Source of the DNA: Robiginitomaculum sp.
GTDB taxonomy: Bacteria; Pseudomonadota; Alphaproteobacteria; Caulobacterales; Maricaulaceae
Direction of reading: 5' to 3'
DNA length: 6,484 bases
Assembly (NCBI GenBank): GCA_002732905.1
Contig: NVTC01000002.1
Coordinates: forward strand, 122,164 to 128,647
Below, piece by piece: positions 1 through 6,031 of the stretch. The position numbers and the translations under genes were made by a program. Below the pieces are notes generated by a model, which saw only the letters and a program-made list of their open reading frames with translations, searched no databases and was not told where the DNA came from. Each line of letters starts with the position of its first letter. Positions within the stretch are counted from its first letter, which is position 1.

Positions 1-171
1 ACCAATGTCCCAAGTAAGCTCAATAATTATGCAGTTGATGCCAACTACACCATGAACTTTGGCGATATGGGCTTGGGCGGTGGCGCTAATGACATTATGG
101 TTGGCGGTTCTTACGAACGCGGCAGCGCTTATTGTCAATCCTACCCGGTTATCCATTTCAACCGGCTTTGA
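1..171 (+). CDS. C-terminal fragment of a probable outer-membrane beta-barrel protein, cut by IS6
   Basis: Frame 1 is open from the window edge to a TGA at 169-171, giving 56 residues; the start lies outside the window. I do not recognise the family. A stretch near residues 10-20 (NYAVDANYTMNF) alternates hydrophobic or aromatic with polar residues. It is followed by a glycine/Asp-rich turn (GDMGLGGGAND) and a second strand-like segment (IMVGGSYERGSAY). That pattern fits a transmembrane beta-hairpin of an outer-membrane porin or receptor. The last native codon is AAC at 160-162. Base 163 plus the first bases of the IS6 terminal repeat supply the final Arg, Leu and stop, so the gene was probably longer and is interrupted here. 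The porin assignment is inference from residue pattern only. Confidence 0.45.
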   Translation, partial: TNVPSKLNNYAVDANYTMNFGDMGLGGGANDIMVGGSYERGSAYCQSYPVIHFNRL

Positions 172-179
172 CAACTTAA
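164..179 (+). repeat. IS6 terminal inverted repeat, left end
   Basis: GGCTTTGACAACTTAA, reading inward. It matches the inverted right end at 13 of 16 positions, with differences at positions 8, 11 and 12. Confidence 0.75.
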
Positions 180-212
180 CTTCTCAAGCCCAGCTTTTCT
201 ATTTAAGCCAAA

Positions 213-914
213 CTAGCCCTTAGTTTGAATAGTAACAATAACCCATTCAATTTGTGCTAAAACTCTAAACTTCCTGAGTGAATTTCGTGAAATGAGATGT
301 CGACGATGATTAAAAAGGTTATAGATGGGACCGTAATTTGAAAGCAGTTTCTGGGCGGCTTTGATACTTCGGAATTTCTGCGCCTTTCGTTCCCTCCTAC
401 GGATCGGAACATGAGAGCATTCGGCTCGATTGTTCTTGCGGCCTCCTAAGTCATGCAAGGGTTTTAAACCGATCTTCTTCAGGGCTGCACCATAGGACCC
501 CAGTTTGTCAGTGACAATTCGTTCCGGTCTTACACCTTGGTTTCTTAGAAGTTTACGCAGCAACCGTAACGCTGCTTTCGTGTTGCGACGTGTTTGAACA
601 ACGACATCAAGGACAGTTCCCTCATCATCAACTGCTCGCCAAATATAGACCATCTTACCGTTTATTTTGGTATAGACTTCATCCAGATGCCAGACTGGAG
701 AGGGTTTATCGCTCCTGGACTTAATCCGCTTGGCATACATTCCCCCAAACTTATCGACCCATTGCCGGATGGTTTCATAGGAAACATCTATGCCCCTCTC
801 GACCATCAATTCTTCAACGTCTCTAAAACTCAGATTGAAACGAAAATACAACCAAACTGCACGGCTGATAATGTCAGAATGAAAACGATGACGGTGGTAT
901 ATTGATACTTTCAT
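213..914 (-). CDS. IS6-family DDE transposase
   Basis: The 233-residue protein catalyses replicative transposition and cointegrate formation of the surrounding IS6 element. An N-terminal helix-turn-helix region (residues about 25-55, with FRFNLSFRDVEELM and SYETIRQWV) is typical of IS6/IS26 transposases. The DDE catalytic set is visible: D78 in HLDEVY, D136 in VTDKLGSY and E165 in NNRAE. The 28-residue spacing between the second Asp and the Glu is usual for this subgroup. The C-terminal NHRRHLISRNSLRKFR block is also conserved. I start at the ATG whose first base is 914, because the family begins M-x-x-S-x-x-x-HRF. A longer frame opens at 986, but that start lies outside the IS end at 964, in the neighbouring IS3 remnant, so it cannot be native. 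Length and motifs look intact, so the enzyme may be active. Confidence 0.93.
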   Translation of the reverse strand: MKVSIYHRHRFHSDIISRAVWLYFRFNLSFRDVEELMVERGIDVSYETIRQWVDKFGGMYAKRIKSRSDKPSPVWHLDEVYTKINGKMVYIWRAVDDEGTVLDVVVQTRRNTKAALRLLRKLLRNQGVRPERIVTDKLGSYGAALKKIGLKPLHDLGGRKNNRAECSHVPIRRRERKAQKFRSIKAAQKLLSNYGPIYNLFNHRRHLISRNSLRKFRVLAQIEWVIVTIQTKG

Positions 915-948
915 GCCGAAACTATAGCCAATTTGTTGAAAGATGCCA

Positions 949-964
949 TTAAACTGACAAAGCC
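949..964 (-). repeat. IS6 terminal inverted repeat, right end
   Basis: Read inward on the minus strand it is GGCTTTGTCAGTTTAA, the partner of the repeat at 164-179. Its outer edge is the junction with the truncated IS3-family gene. Confidence 0.75.
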
Positions 965-1512
965 GCTGGAAGCTGTGCTCTACCATGAAGACTTCGGATG
1001 TGACGGATACGCTGAATATGGCGCTTGAAGCTTCGGGATGTGATCAAGTCAATGTGGTTCACAAACCACGTCTACTCTCGGACAATGGCGCAAGTTACAT
1101 CTCCGGCGAACTCGCCGACTACATTAAGGACAACGATATGAGCCACGTCAGAGGTGCGCCGTATCATCCGCAAACACAGGGTAAGATCGAACGCTGGCAC
1201 CAAACACTCAAGAACCGGATATTACTGGAACATTACTTCTTGCCCGGCGATCTTGAACGCCAGATTGAAAACTTTGTGGAGCATTATAACCACGAGCGTT
1301 ACCACGAAAGCTTGAAAAACGTCACACCTGCTGACGCTTACTTCGGGCGAGCGCAATCAATTTTAAACAACAGAGAAAGGATAAAACAAAAAACTATCGA
1401 ACATAGACGCTTGCAATACCGCAAAGCAGTCGCTTAATATAAACCAACAGAGGTGAGCAAACTCTCGCTTAGCCCAGGCTTAAATCTGTCTCATTTTATA
1501 TGAAGACGGACA
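965..1512 (+). mobile_element. IS3-family element remnant, 5' half deleted
   Basis: The fragment begins exactly at the right end of the IS6 element, contains the 3' half of an IS3-type orfB, and continues to a probable right terminus. On the minus strand the terminus reads TGTCCGTCTTCATATAAAAT from 1512, beginning with the TG dinucleotide usual at IS3-family ends. The left end, orfA and the N-terminal half of orfB are absent from the window, so the copy is dead. The right boundary is inferred from the TG end and from IS6-like sequence starting just beyond it. Confidence 0.65.
967..1437 (+). pseudogene. IS3-family transposase (OrfB/integrase core), C-terminal fragment
   Basis: The reading frame is already open at the IS6 junction (WKLCSTMKTSDV...), in line with the family segment that normally precedes this point, so the Met at 985 is internal and not a start. 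About 156 residues remain of a protein usually near twice that length. The retained part of the rve integrase core has the second catalytic Asp in LLSDNGASY and the catalytic Glu in GKIERWHQTLKNR, separated by 35 residues, which is the DD35E spacing of IS3. The first catalytic Asp lies in the lost N-terminal half, so the product cannot be active. The YNHERYHESLKNVTPADAYFGR tail is typical of the group. The frame is otherwise undamaged, suggesting recent truncation, probably by the adjacent IS6 copy. Confidence 0.9.
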
Positions 1513-1531
1513 GAGTTAACGTGACAAAGCC
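1513..1531 (-). repeat. Solitary IS6-like terminal end
   Basis: Read leftward from 1531 the minus strand is GGCTTTGTCACGTTAACT. It matches the IS6 right end at 14 of 16 positions and the left end at 15 of 18. No IS6 interior follows, because the IS3 remnant begins about where the repeat stops. The simplest reading is that an IS3 element inserted very near the end of an older IS6-family copy, leaving this stub. A chance match is possible at this length but less likely given the context. Confidence 0.5.
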
Positions 1532-1556
1532 GTCGTGGCTTAAGTGGGGAAAGTTT

Positions 1557-2672
1557 TCACCAATTTTTCAATCCCTCAAGAGCTTGCATGTAAAGGGTGG
1601 GTGCTTGTTTAAGTACGGCCTGTCGCCAATCAGGATTTTCAGGGCAAAAACGGTCTCTTAGTTGAATGCGTACTTGCTTTGTTATGGACGCATCAATATC
1701 GCGATTGCTCTTCAGCCAATCATCCATAAGTAAAGATTGTAGCATAGCGTCTAATTTGTAGGTGCCCCATTCAATGACAACACTGGTAATTTCGACCTGA
1801 TTAAGATATTTAATTTTTTCTTTCATACCCTTAATGAGAAGCCCAGTATAATTTGGGGATGCACCGTCAAGGATATCGTCACTATGTATATTATGCTTTA
1901 GCCACCAAGAAGATGCACGTTTGAATTCTGCAGATAATACAGGAGCATCCATAATAAAGTACGGCTTGCCAAAATCACCAATGCCGGTGTGCCAATCAAG
2001 TAAAATAACATTTTTAGCTTCGGTCAAATACTGATTAGCGATTTTGAACAATGTTTGGACTGACCAACTCGGTGCACTACCGCCAAAGCTCATTCCGTCA
2101 GGGTGTTTATACTGACCCGCCGTAATACCACTAACGGCTTGCGCCATACCATAGGTCTCAACATATCTATGAAAGGTGGCAGTAAATTCTATTAGGCCAT
2201 CCTCATCCACATTAGCACTTTTGATAAGCGAATGCAGTGTATCATAAGCAGGGTTAGCCGGGTAAGGTTTTGTGTGATCAAGAAAATTTCGATTGAGATC
2301 AATACCGTCTTCATTACCGCGCCTGTCATAAGCCCAACCATATGGATTAACAGGGTGCACAAGCAGTATAGCGGTATTATCAGGGAGATGTGTTTGTGGG
2401 GTGGTCTCTAAGAATTGTAGTATAGTCGCTGCACCTGTTGAGGCCTCAAGACCGTGTGTGCCGCATAAAACCATGAGAACTTTAGCCGCATTTTTGGGAC
2501 CAATCCATGCCGTATCTGCTGCCAAGTCCTCCTTACTAGGGCCTTTATGGTTAGGGTGAATAAACGATTTTACCGTAAGATTATTTTTTTCACAAGCATT
2601 TAGAAAGCGCGTGCGACCTTCACTATAATTATTTGAAAAATAGTTTTGAATGTTAATCGCTTTAGAGTGCAT
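1557..2672 (-). CDS. DUF2817 (M14-like) zinc metallohydrolase
   Basis: The 371-residue protein has the layout of the DUF2817 family, which belongs to the zinc carboxypeptidase (M14) and succinylglutamate-desuccinylase-like group. Visible features in order are the zinc-binding HxxE in CGTHGLEAS (H73, E76), the substrate-pocket block GNEDGIDLNRNF (about 119-130), the third zinc ligand in LLDWHTGIGDFG (H228), and the probable catalytic Glu in VVIEWGTY (E301). No signal peptide or membrane segment is seen, so it is probably cytoplasmic. The start is the ATG at 2672, which overlaps the end of the upstream hydrolase by 11 nt; an open frame reaches 2840 but would lie deep inside that gene. The overlap suggests translational coupling. 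Substrate is unknown; peptidase and N-acyl amino acid amidase activities both fit the fold. The family call is strong, the reaction is inference. Confidence 0.85.
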   Translation of the reverse strand: MHSKAINIQNYFSNNYSEGRTRFLNACEKNNLTVKSFIHPNHKGPSKEDLAADTAWIGPKNAAKVLMVLCGTHGLEASTGAATILQFLETTPQTHLPDNTAILLVHPVNPYGWAYDRRGNEDGIDLNRNFLDHTKPYPANPAYDTLHSLIKSANVDEDGLIEFTATFHRYVETYGMAQAVSGITAGQYKHPDGMSFGGSAPSWSVQTLFKIANQYLTEAKNVILLDWHTGIGDFGKPYFIMDAPVLSAEFKRASSWWLKHNIHSDDILDGASPNYTGLLIKGMKEKIKYLNQVEITSVVIEWGTYKLDAMLQSLLMDDWLKSNRDIDASITKQVRIQLRDRFCPENPDWRQAVLKQAPTLYMQALEGLKNW

Positions 2673-3498
2673 CTGCGGCAAATTTTTCCAAGAGTATATT
2701 AAAGCTCTCAGGGTGTTCCGCAAAAGGCGCGTGGCCGATAGTTGGCAGTTCAAACACCTGGTCTCGCCAGAGATTTTTCCAAGGCGCGTCTCTGAGGTAA
2801 TCAAGCGCAGCGAATGGGTCCAAATTTCCGTGCAATACACAAATAGGTTTTTCCCACTTTGCTATCGTATCGTATTGTTTATGCCCGTCCGTGCCGCCCA
2901 TCCAGTGTCCAACCATGATCTCGCGAGCTTTACCTTCAGTACGGTGAGCACATTCATAAAAAAAATTTGGGATCGGATCGAGCGTTCCGTAAACTGATTT
3001 AACAAATGCATCAATCTGCTCTCTCGGCGTATCATTTTCACCAACCGCGGATTCAAACGTAGCAGGTAGATATGCCTTTTCTAAATTTTTCATCCCGGGG
3101 CCAACCGGGGGGGCGCCGAATATCATTATGCCCTTTAGGGTGGAGTTCGAATCCGCTAAATCACAGCCCGCCAGCTCTAGTGCAATATTTCCGCCAAGTG
3201 ACCATCCAATGAGGATATGATCATTAACGTCTAACGCTGTGAGAGCTTTGTTCATAATTTGCGCGTAGCCCGGAATTGTATATGTGCTGTCAGGCGTGAT
3301 GGCATTATCTGAGCTGCCATGCCCGGGTAAATCGATGGCTAGCACGGTATATTTTGAATTGGAAAAATGTAAAAATTGGTTCTCGAAAACTTCTTTACAG
3401 CCAGAATTTCCATGTAAGAGCACAAGTGTTGAGACGCCATGTCCTTGTTTTTGATAGCTAAGGTTCATACCATCAACACATATTTTATTGATTTCCAT
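2662..3498 (-). CDS. AidH-like alpha/beta hydrolase (possible lactonase or esterase)
   Basis: The 278-residue single-domain alpha/beta hydrolase has oxyanion-hole motif HGNSG (29-33), DLPGHGSSD (56-64), nucleophile elbow GWSLGG (S100), acid D227 in HGNLDPF and H256 in IGHAPF, so the triad is complete. From memory it aligns along its length with AidH, the N-acyl-homoserine lactonase of Ochrobactrum sp. T63: shared stretches include PD-x-x-Y-x-x-x-GYA, G-x-MI-x-G-x-PPV, RT-x-G-x-AR-x-IM and GHAPF. N31, S100 and H256 match AidH N33, S102 and H248. D227 takes the place of Glu219 and F165 of Tyr160. There is no signal peptide, so it is likely cytoplasmic. A weak AGG about 11 nt before the ATG is the only ribosome site seen. 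It lies 90 bp after the TBDR and overlaps the metallohydrolase gene. Lactonase activity is plausible; other ester or lactone substrates are equally possible. Confidence 0.85.
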   Translation of the reverse strand: MEINKICVDGMNLSYQKQGHGVSTLVLLHGNSGCKEVFENQFLHFSNSKYTVLAIDLPGHGSSDNAITPDSTYTIPGYAQIMNKALTALDVNDHILIGWSLGGNIALELAGCDLADSNSTLKGIMIFGAPPVGPGMKNLEKAYLPATFESAVGENDTPREQIDAFVKSVYGTLDPIPNFFYECAHRTEGKAREIMVGHWMGGTDGHKQYDTIAKWEKPICVLHGNLDPFAALDYLRDAPWKNLWRDQVFELPTIGHAPFAEHPESFNILLEKFAADAL

Positions 3499-3524
3499 TT
3501 GCTTGTTTACCTAATCAAATAGCT

Positions 3525-3563
3525 AAAAACATACATCCTCGTTTTTTAAAAAACGAGGATGTA
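3525..3563 (-). terminator. Rho-independent terminator or attenuator after the TBDR gene
   Basis: Positions 3532-3563 form a perfect 32-bp palindrome with arms TACATCCTCGTTTTTT and AAAAAACGAGGATGTA and no spacer. On the minus strand the hairpin is followed directly by TGTTTTTAG, a run of five U residues in RNA. The plus strand has no U-run after it. It therefore fits an intrinsic terminator for the TBDR transcript, sited 26 nt past that stop codon. The hydrolase ATG lies only 33 nt beyond the hairpin and I see no convincing promoter in that space, so partial read-through is likely if the enzyme genes share the TBDR promoter. Confidence 0.75.
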
Positions 3564-3588
3564 ACCATTAAACCAAAGGGAGACGGTT

Positions 3589-5928
3589 TTAAAAATTTGC
3601 GACCAATTCTACGCCATATGTACGGCCAATATTATGTTGCCGAACTTTAGTGCCAAAAAAATCCTGTAGATCAGAAACAACTTGCTGTTCATCAGTTAAA
3701 TTGCGACCCCAAAAATAAATTTCAAATCTCTCACTGTCTGGCAGAAAGCCTATACGACCATTTATCTGGGTTAGCGCTTTGGCATATCCAAAATCGAATG
3801 GGTTGTTTGGCTCAAAAGCTGCCACATCTGTTTTTATATTATCAATGCTTTGGAAGATACCGCTGCGATGGGTTAAATCAGCCCGTAGCAACACGGATGC
3901 TTTCATGGTGTCTAGGCTATGAATATATTGCCCGCCAAAGGTTGCACTGAAATCGGGCGCCCCCGGCAAGGCCTTACCCGCGGCATCCGTACCGCCCGTT
4001 GCGCCGCCTGGAAATACGTCGAATGTGGCATCAAGAAAGCCTAGCGTACCTTGGAAGGTCAGCTCATCAGTTGGCCGCCAAGACGCCTCCAATTCAAGCC
4101 CTTTTGACGTCACACTCGCAGCATTAGTAATACGGATCGAAGTGAGAGGCGGGGAAGCATTTGGGTCTAGTACAATAAATTGATTGACTTGATAATCACT
4201 AAATTCAGCTAAGAATGCCGCTGCGGCGAAGCTGAAATTACCAGCAGTGCCCTTTAATCCAAGCTCATAACTGTCGACCGTTTCTTTGTCGAACTCAAGG
4301 CCAGCATTCGCCGCTAATTCGTTAGCATTGATGAAATCAAGATTGAAGCCGCCACTTTTAAAGCCCGATGAATACTTAGCATAAACATTGGCCGTATCCG
4401 TTACAGCATAGGTCAGGCTAACAGCAGGCGAAAACGCCGTATCTTTTCTATCATTAACCAATGGTGTGGGTGCGCCTGTTATTGGATCGGGGTTGGTAGT
4501 ACCAATACCGAACGGGCCAGAATTGCGGCCATCAAGTATCCAACTGGCATCTTTCTCGACAATTGAATAGCGAGCGCCTATGCCAAGAGTGAGCCGATCT
4601 GACAGCTCATAATTTGCATTAAGAAACAGAGCGTAATTGTTCGTTGTAACAGCACCAGTATTTGTAGTCGCATTAGAGCCTTCCGGGCCAAACCCTGCAA
4701 TAGCGCTGATGAGATCCAGATTAGCAGCGGTCAAGTTGGCAGGATCTAGCCCTAACAATGGCGCCACGGCGGGGGCTACAAATGGAGCAACAAAACCTTC
4801 AATAAAGCCATCACCAAGCGGTACATCACGATTGGTAAATGCATCTTGTGTATACAAATATGCACCCACCACATAATCAAGTTTACCCTCATCTGGCGAG
4901 ATCAGTTGAAACTCTTGAGAAAATTGCTCGAATTCGTCCGTGTATTTAATAAAGATGATGCTTGTCGGTGAATAATCCGTAGCATTGCTGAAAAATGCCT
5001 TGGTATCGCGCCAGCCGGATAGAGATTTAAGCGTGAACCCATTTGCAAGTTCATACTCTACCGTGAGCGCCACTCCATATACATCGCGGCTTTCATTCGG
5101 GTCAAAATCAAAATTAACTTCACGGTCCTCAGGAAGAGTGAAGAGGCCCAACATATCTGTGACCGGTTCTCCTACCATAAAGAGGCGGTCAGAGTTAAGG
5201 CCATCAAAAGAGAGATTAATGTCCAAATTGTCTCTCGGAGTGAAGCGGAGCTGCCCGCGATAGGACAATGTATCAACTCCCATCAAATCATTGCCTGTAC
5301 CTGTATTTCGAATAAACCCGTCACGATCTGCTTTTGAGATGGAGCCTTTGAAACTTACTGTGTCACTTAGTGGCACTGTCACCATACCTTTAAACTCTGT
5401 ATAGCCAAAATTACCGAGATCAGCACTGATAGTGCCTTCAAATTCATCGCCCGGTTTTTTCGTAATCAGATTAATTGCGCCAGCAACTGTATCTTTACCA
5501 AAGAGGGTGCCCTGCGGGCCGCGCAAAACTTCAACTTGCTGCAAATCGAGAAGTTCCTGATTGAGGGACGGAGATTGCCCCATATAAATACCGTCAACAT
5601 ACACGCCCACACGTGTATCAAAACCAATATTACGGCTAACTGCGCCAACACCTCGAATTGTCACAGAAGATCTAAAATCACTACCCTGACTAATTTCGAC
5701 ATTGGGAATATATTCTGCAACTTCTTTAAGGTCACGAATTCCAGTCGTCTCAATCATATGTGCGCCAACAACAGAAATTGATAGAGGCACATCAATAAGG
5801 CGTTCATTGCGCTTGGTCGCCGTAACGATGATTTCATCTTGTACCTGAGCCGAGGCCGTAATGTTAAGCGTACTTGACGCGAGTAGCGTGCCAGCCAGTA
5901 AGCCTAGTTTAAGTGTATTCTTTGACAT
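3589..5928 (-). CDS. TonB-dependent outer-membrane receptor
   Basis: The 779-residue precursor should take up a scarce or bulky substrate across the outer membrane using TonB energy. A signal peptide occupies residues 1-27 (LKLGLLAGTLLASS core, cleavage after ASA). The TonB box follows at once (DEIIVTA, 31-37). The plug domain spans about 45-158, with the signatures IRGVG (91-95), VGVYVDGIYMG and VEVLRGPQGTLFGKDTVAGAINLITKKP. The rest is the beta-barrel, ending in aromatic Phe as barrel proteins usually do (GVELVANF). An Ala/Pro/Val-rich then Thr/Asn-rich stretch near residues 370-430 looks like a large extracellular loop. Length is normal and no frameshift is seen. The start has a strong ribosome site. 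Substrate cannot be read from the sequence: no iron or siderophore genes are nearby, and a TetR-type operator rather than a Fur site lies in front, which favours an organic substrate. Confidence 0.93.
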   Translation of the reverse strand: MSKNTLKLGLLAGTLLASSTLNITASAQVQDEIIVTATKRNERLIDVPLSISVVGAHMIETTGIRDLKEVAEYIPNVEISQGSDFRSSVTIRGVGAVSRNIGFDTRVGVYVDGIYMGQSPSLNQELLDLQQVEVLRGPQGTLFGKDTVAGAINLITKKPGDEFEGTISADLGNFGYTEFKGMVTVPLSDTVSFKGSISKADRDGFIRNTGTGNDLMGVDTLSYRGQLRFTPRDNLDINLSFDGLNSDRLFMVGEPVTDMLGLFTLPEDREVNFDFDPNESRDVYGVALTVEYELANGFTLKSLSGWRDTKAFFSNATDYSPTSIIFIKYTDEFEQFSQEFQLISPDEGKLDYVVGAYLYTQDAFTNRDVPLGDGFIEGFVAPFVAPAVAPLLGLDPANLTAANLDLISAIAGFGPEGSNATTNTGAVTTNNYALFLNANYELSDRLTLGIGARYSIVEKDASWILDGRNSGPFGIGTTNPDPITGAPTPLVNDRKDTAFSPAVSLTYAVTDTANVYAKYSSGFKSGGFNLDFINANELAANAGLEFDKETVDSYELGLKGTAGNFSFAAAAFLAEFSDYQVNQFIVLDPNASPPLTSIRITNAASVTSKGLELEASWRPTDELTFQGTLGFLDATFDVFPGGATGGTDAAGKALPGAPDFSATFGGQYIHSLDTMKASVLLRADLTHRSGIFQSIDNIKTDVAAFEPNNPFDFGYAKALTQINGRIGFLPDSERFEIYFWGRNLTDEQQVVSDLQDFFGTKVRQHNIGRTYGVELVANF

Positions 5929-5934
5929 AATAGT

Positions 5935-5941
5935 CCCCTCT
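5935..5941 (-). promoter_or_regulatory. Strong ribosome binding site of the TBDR gene
   Basis: AGAGGGG on the minus strand lies 6 nt before the ATG at 5928, and fixes the TBDR start just ahead of a good signal peptide. Confidence 0.8.
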
Positions 5942-5966
5942 GTTAAGGTCTCGCCAACGTGGCCAA

Positions 5967-5994
5967 TTGCTATTACTATACATATCTGTATAGT
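5967..5994 (+). promoter_or_regulatory. Predicted sigma-70 promoter for the TetR-family gene
   Basis: A -35 like TTGCTA (5967-5972) and a -10 like TATAGT (5989-5994) are separated by 16 nt and lie wholly inside the operator. Transcription would begin near 6001, about 30 nt before the TTG start, and would be subject to self-repression. Confidence 0.55.
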
Positions 5995-6002
5995 AATAGC
6001 AA
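5975..6002 (-). promoter_or_regulatory. Predicted sigma-70 promoter for the TBDR operon
   Basis: On the minus strand TTGCTA (6002-5997) and TATAGT (5980-5975) are spaced by 16 nt, the mirror image of the regulator promoter because the palindrome is perfect. The transcript would start near 5968 and have a leader of about 40 nt containing the GAGGGG ribosome site. Confidence 0.55.
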
Positions 6003-6019
6003 TACGTAAAACATAATTT

Positions 6020-6025
6020 GAGGAA
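6020..6025 (+). promoter_or_regulatory. Ribosome binding site that supports a TTG start for the regulator
   Basis: GAGGAA lies 6 nt before TTG at 6032. The next in-frame ATG (6059) has no purine-rich site close in front of it, so this site decides for TTG. Confidence 0.7.
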
Positions 6026-6031
6026 TTTCAC

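Larger units (their letters stand above)
164..964 (-). mobile_element. Complete IS6-family insertion sequence, 801 bp
   Basis: The ends were placed from imperfect terminal inverted repeats starting GGCTTTG on both sides (164-179 and, reverse-complemented, 964-949; 13 of 16 positions agree). This is the usual GGC-type start of IS6/IS26-like elements, and 801 bp is a normal length for the family. The element carries one transposase gene on the minus strand. The 8 bp outside the left end (TTTCAACC) and right end (GCTGGAAG) do not match, so the 8-bp target duplication expected for a simple insertion is missing. The left end cuts a chromosomal open frame and the right end cuts an IS3-family transposase gene. 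This points to rearrangement such as an adjacent deletion after insertion. Confidence 0.85.
5966..6003. promoter_or_regulatory. Perfect 16-6-16 inverted repeat, probable TetR operator
   Basis: ATTGCTATTACTATAC (5966-5981), spacer ATATCT, then GTATAGTAATAGCAAT (5988-6003), the exact reverse complement of the first arm. It sits in the 103-bp gap between the divergent TBDR and TetR-family genes. Such a site is what a dimeric TetR-type repressor normally binds. At 38 bp it is longer than many single-dimer operators, so two dimers could bind. It covers both predicted promoters, so bound repressor should block both genes. Confidence 0.85.

Noticed and set aside
594..905. Plus-strand open frame within the IS6 element
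   Set aside because: It is a shadow on the strand opposite the transposase, with no recognisable domain or ribosome site.
915..986. Upstream extension of the IS6 transposase to a start at 986
   Set aside because: The extra 24 residues cross the IS boundary at 964 into IS3 sequence, and the family begins at the Met encoded at 914.
1527..1541. AAGCC/GGCTT hairpin after the DUF2817 gene as a terminator
   Set aside because: The stem has only five pairs and no U-run follows on the minus strand, so no terminator is called for the operon end.
2673..2840. Upstream extension of the DUF2817 gene to a start at 2840
   Set aside because: These 56 residues are antisense-free out-of-frame coding inside the hydrolase gene and do not resemble the family N-terminus.
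2650..3056. Open frames on both strands inside the hydrolase gene
   Set aside because: They lie entirely or mostly within the well-supported hydrolase frame and show no protein features.
4637..5781. Small open frames on both strands inside the TBDR gene
   Set aside because: The receptor frame has continuous family motifs here; the others have unnatural composition and no start signals.
5953..5963. Small hairpin GCCA-ACG-TGGC in the TBDR leader, possible RNA regulator
   Set aside because: A four-pair stem with a three-base loop is too short to support a riboswitch or regulatory RNA claim.
5966..6003. Fur box in front of the TBDR
   Set aside because: The repeat lacks the GATAAT hexamer pattern of Fur sites and is far better explained as an operator for the adjacent TetR-family gene.
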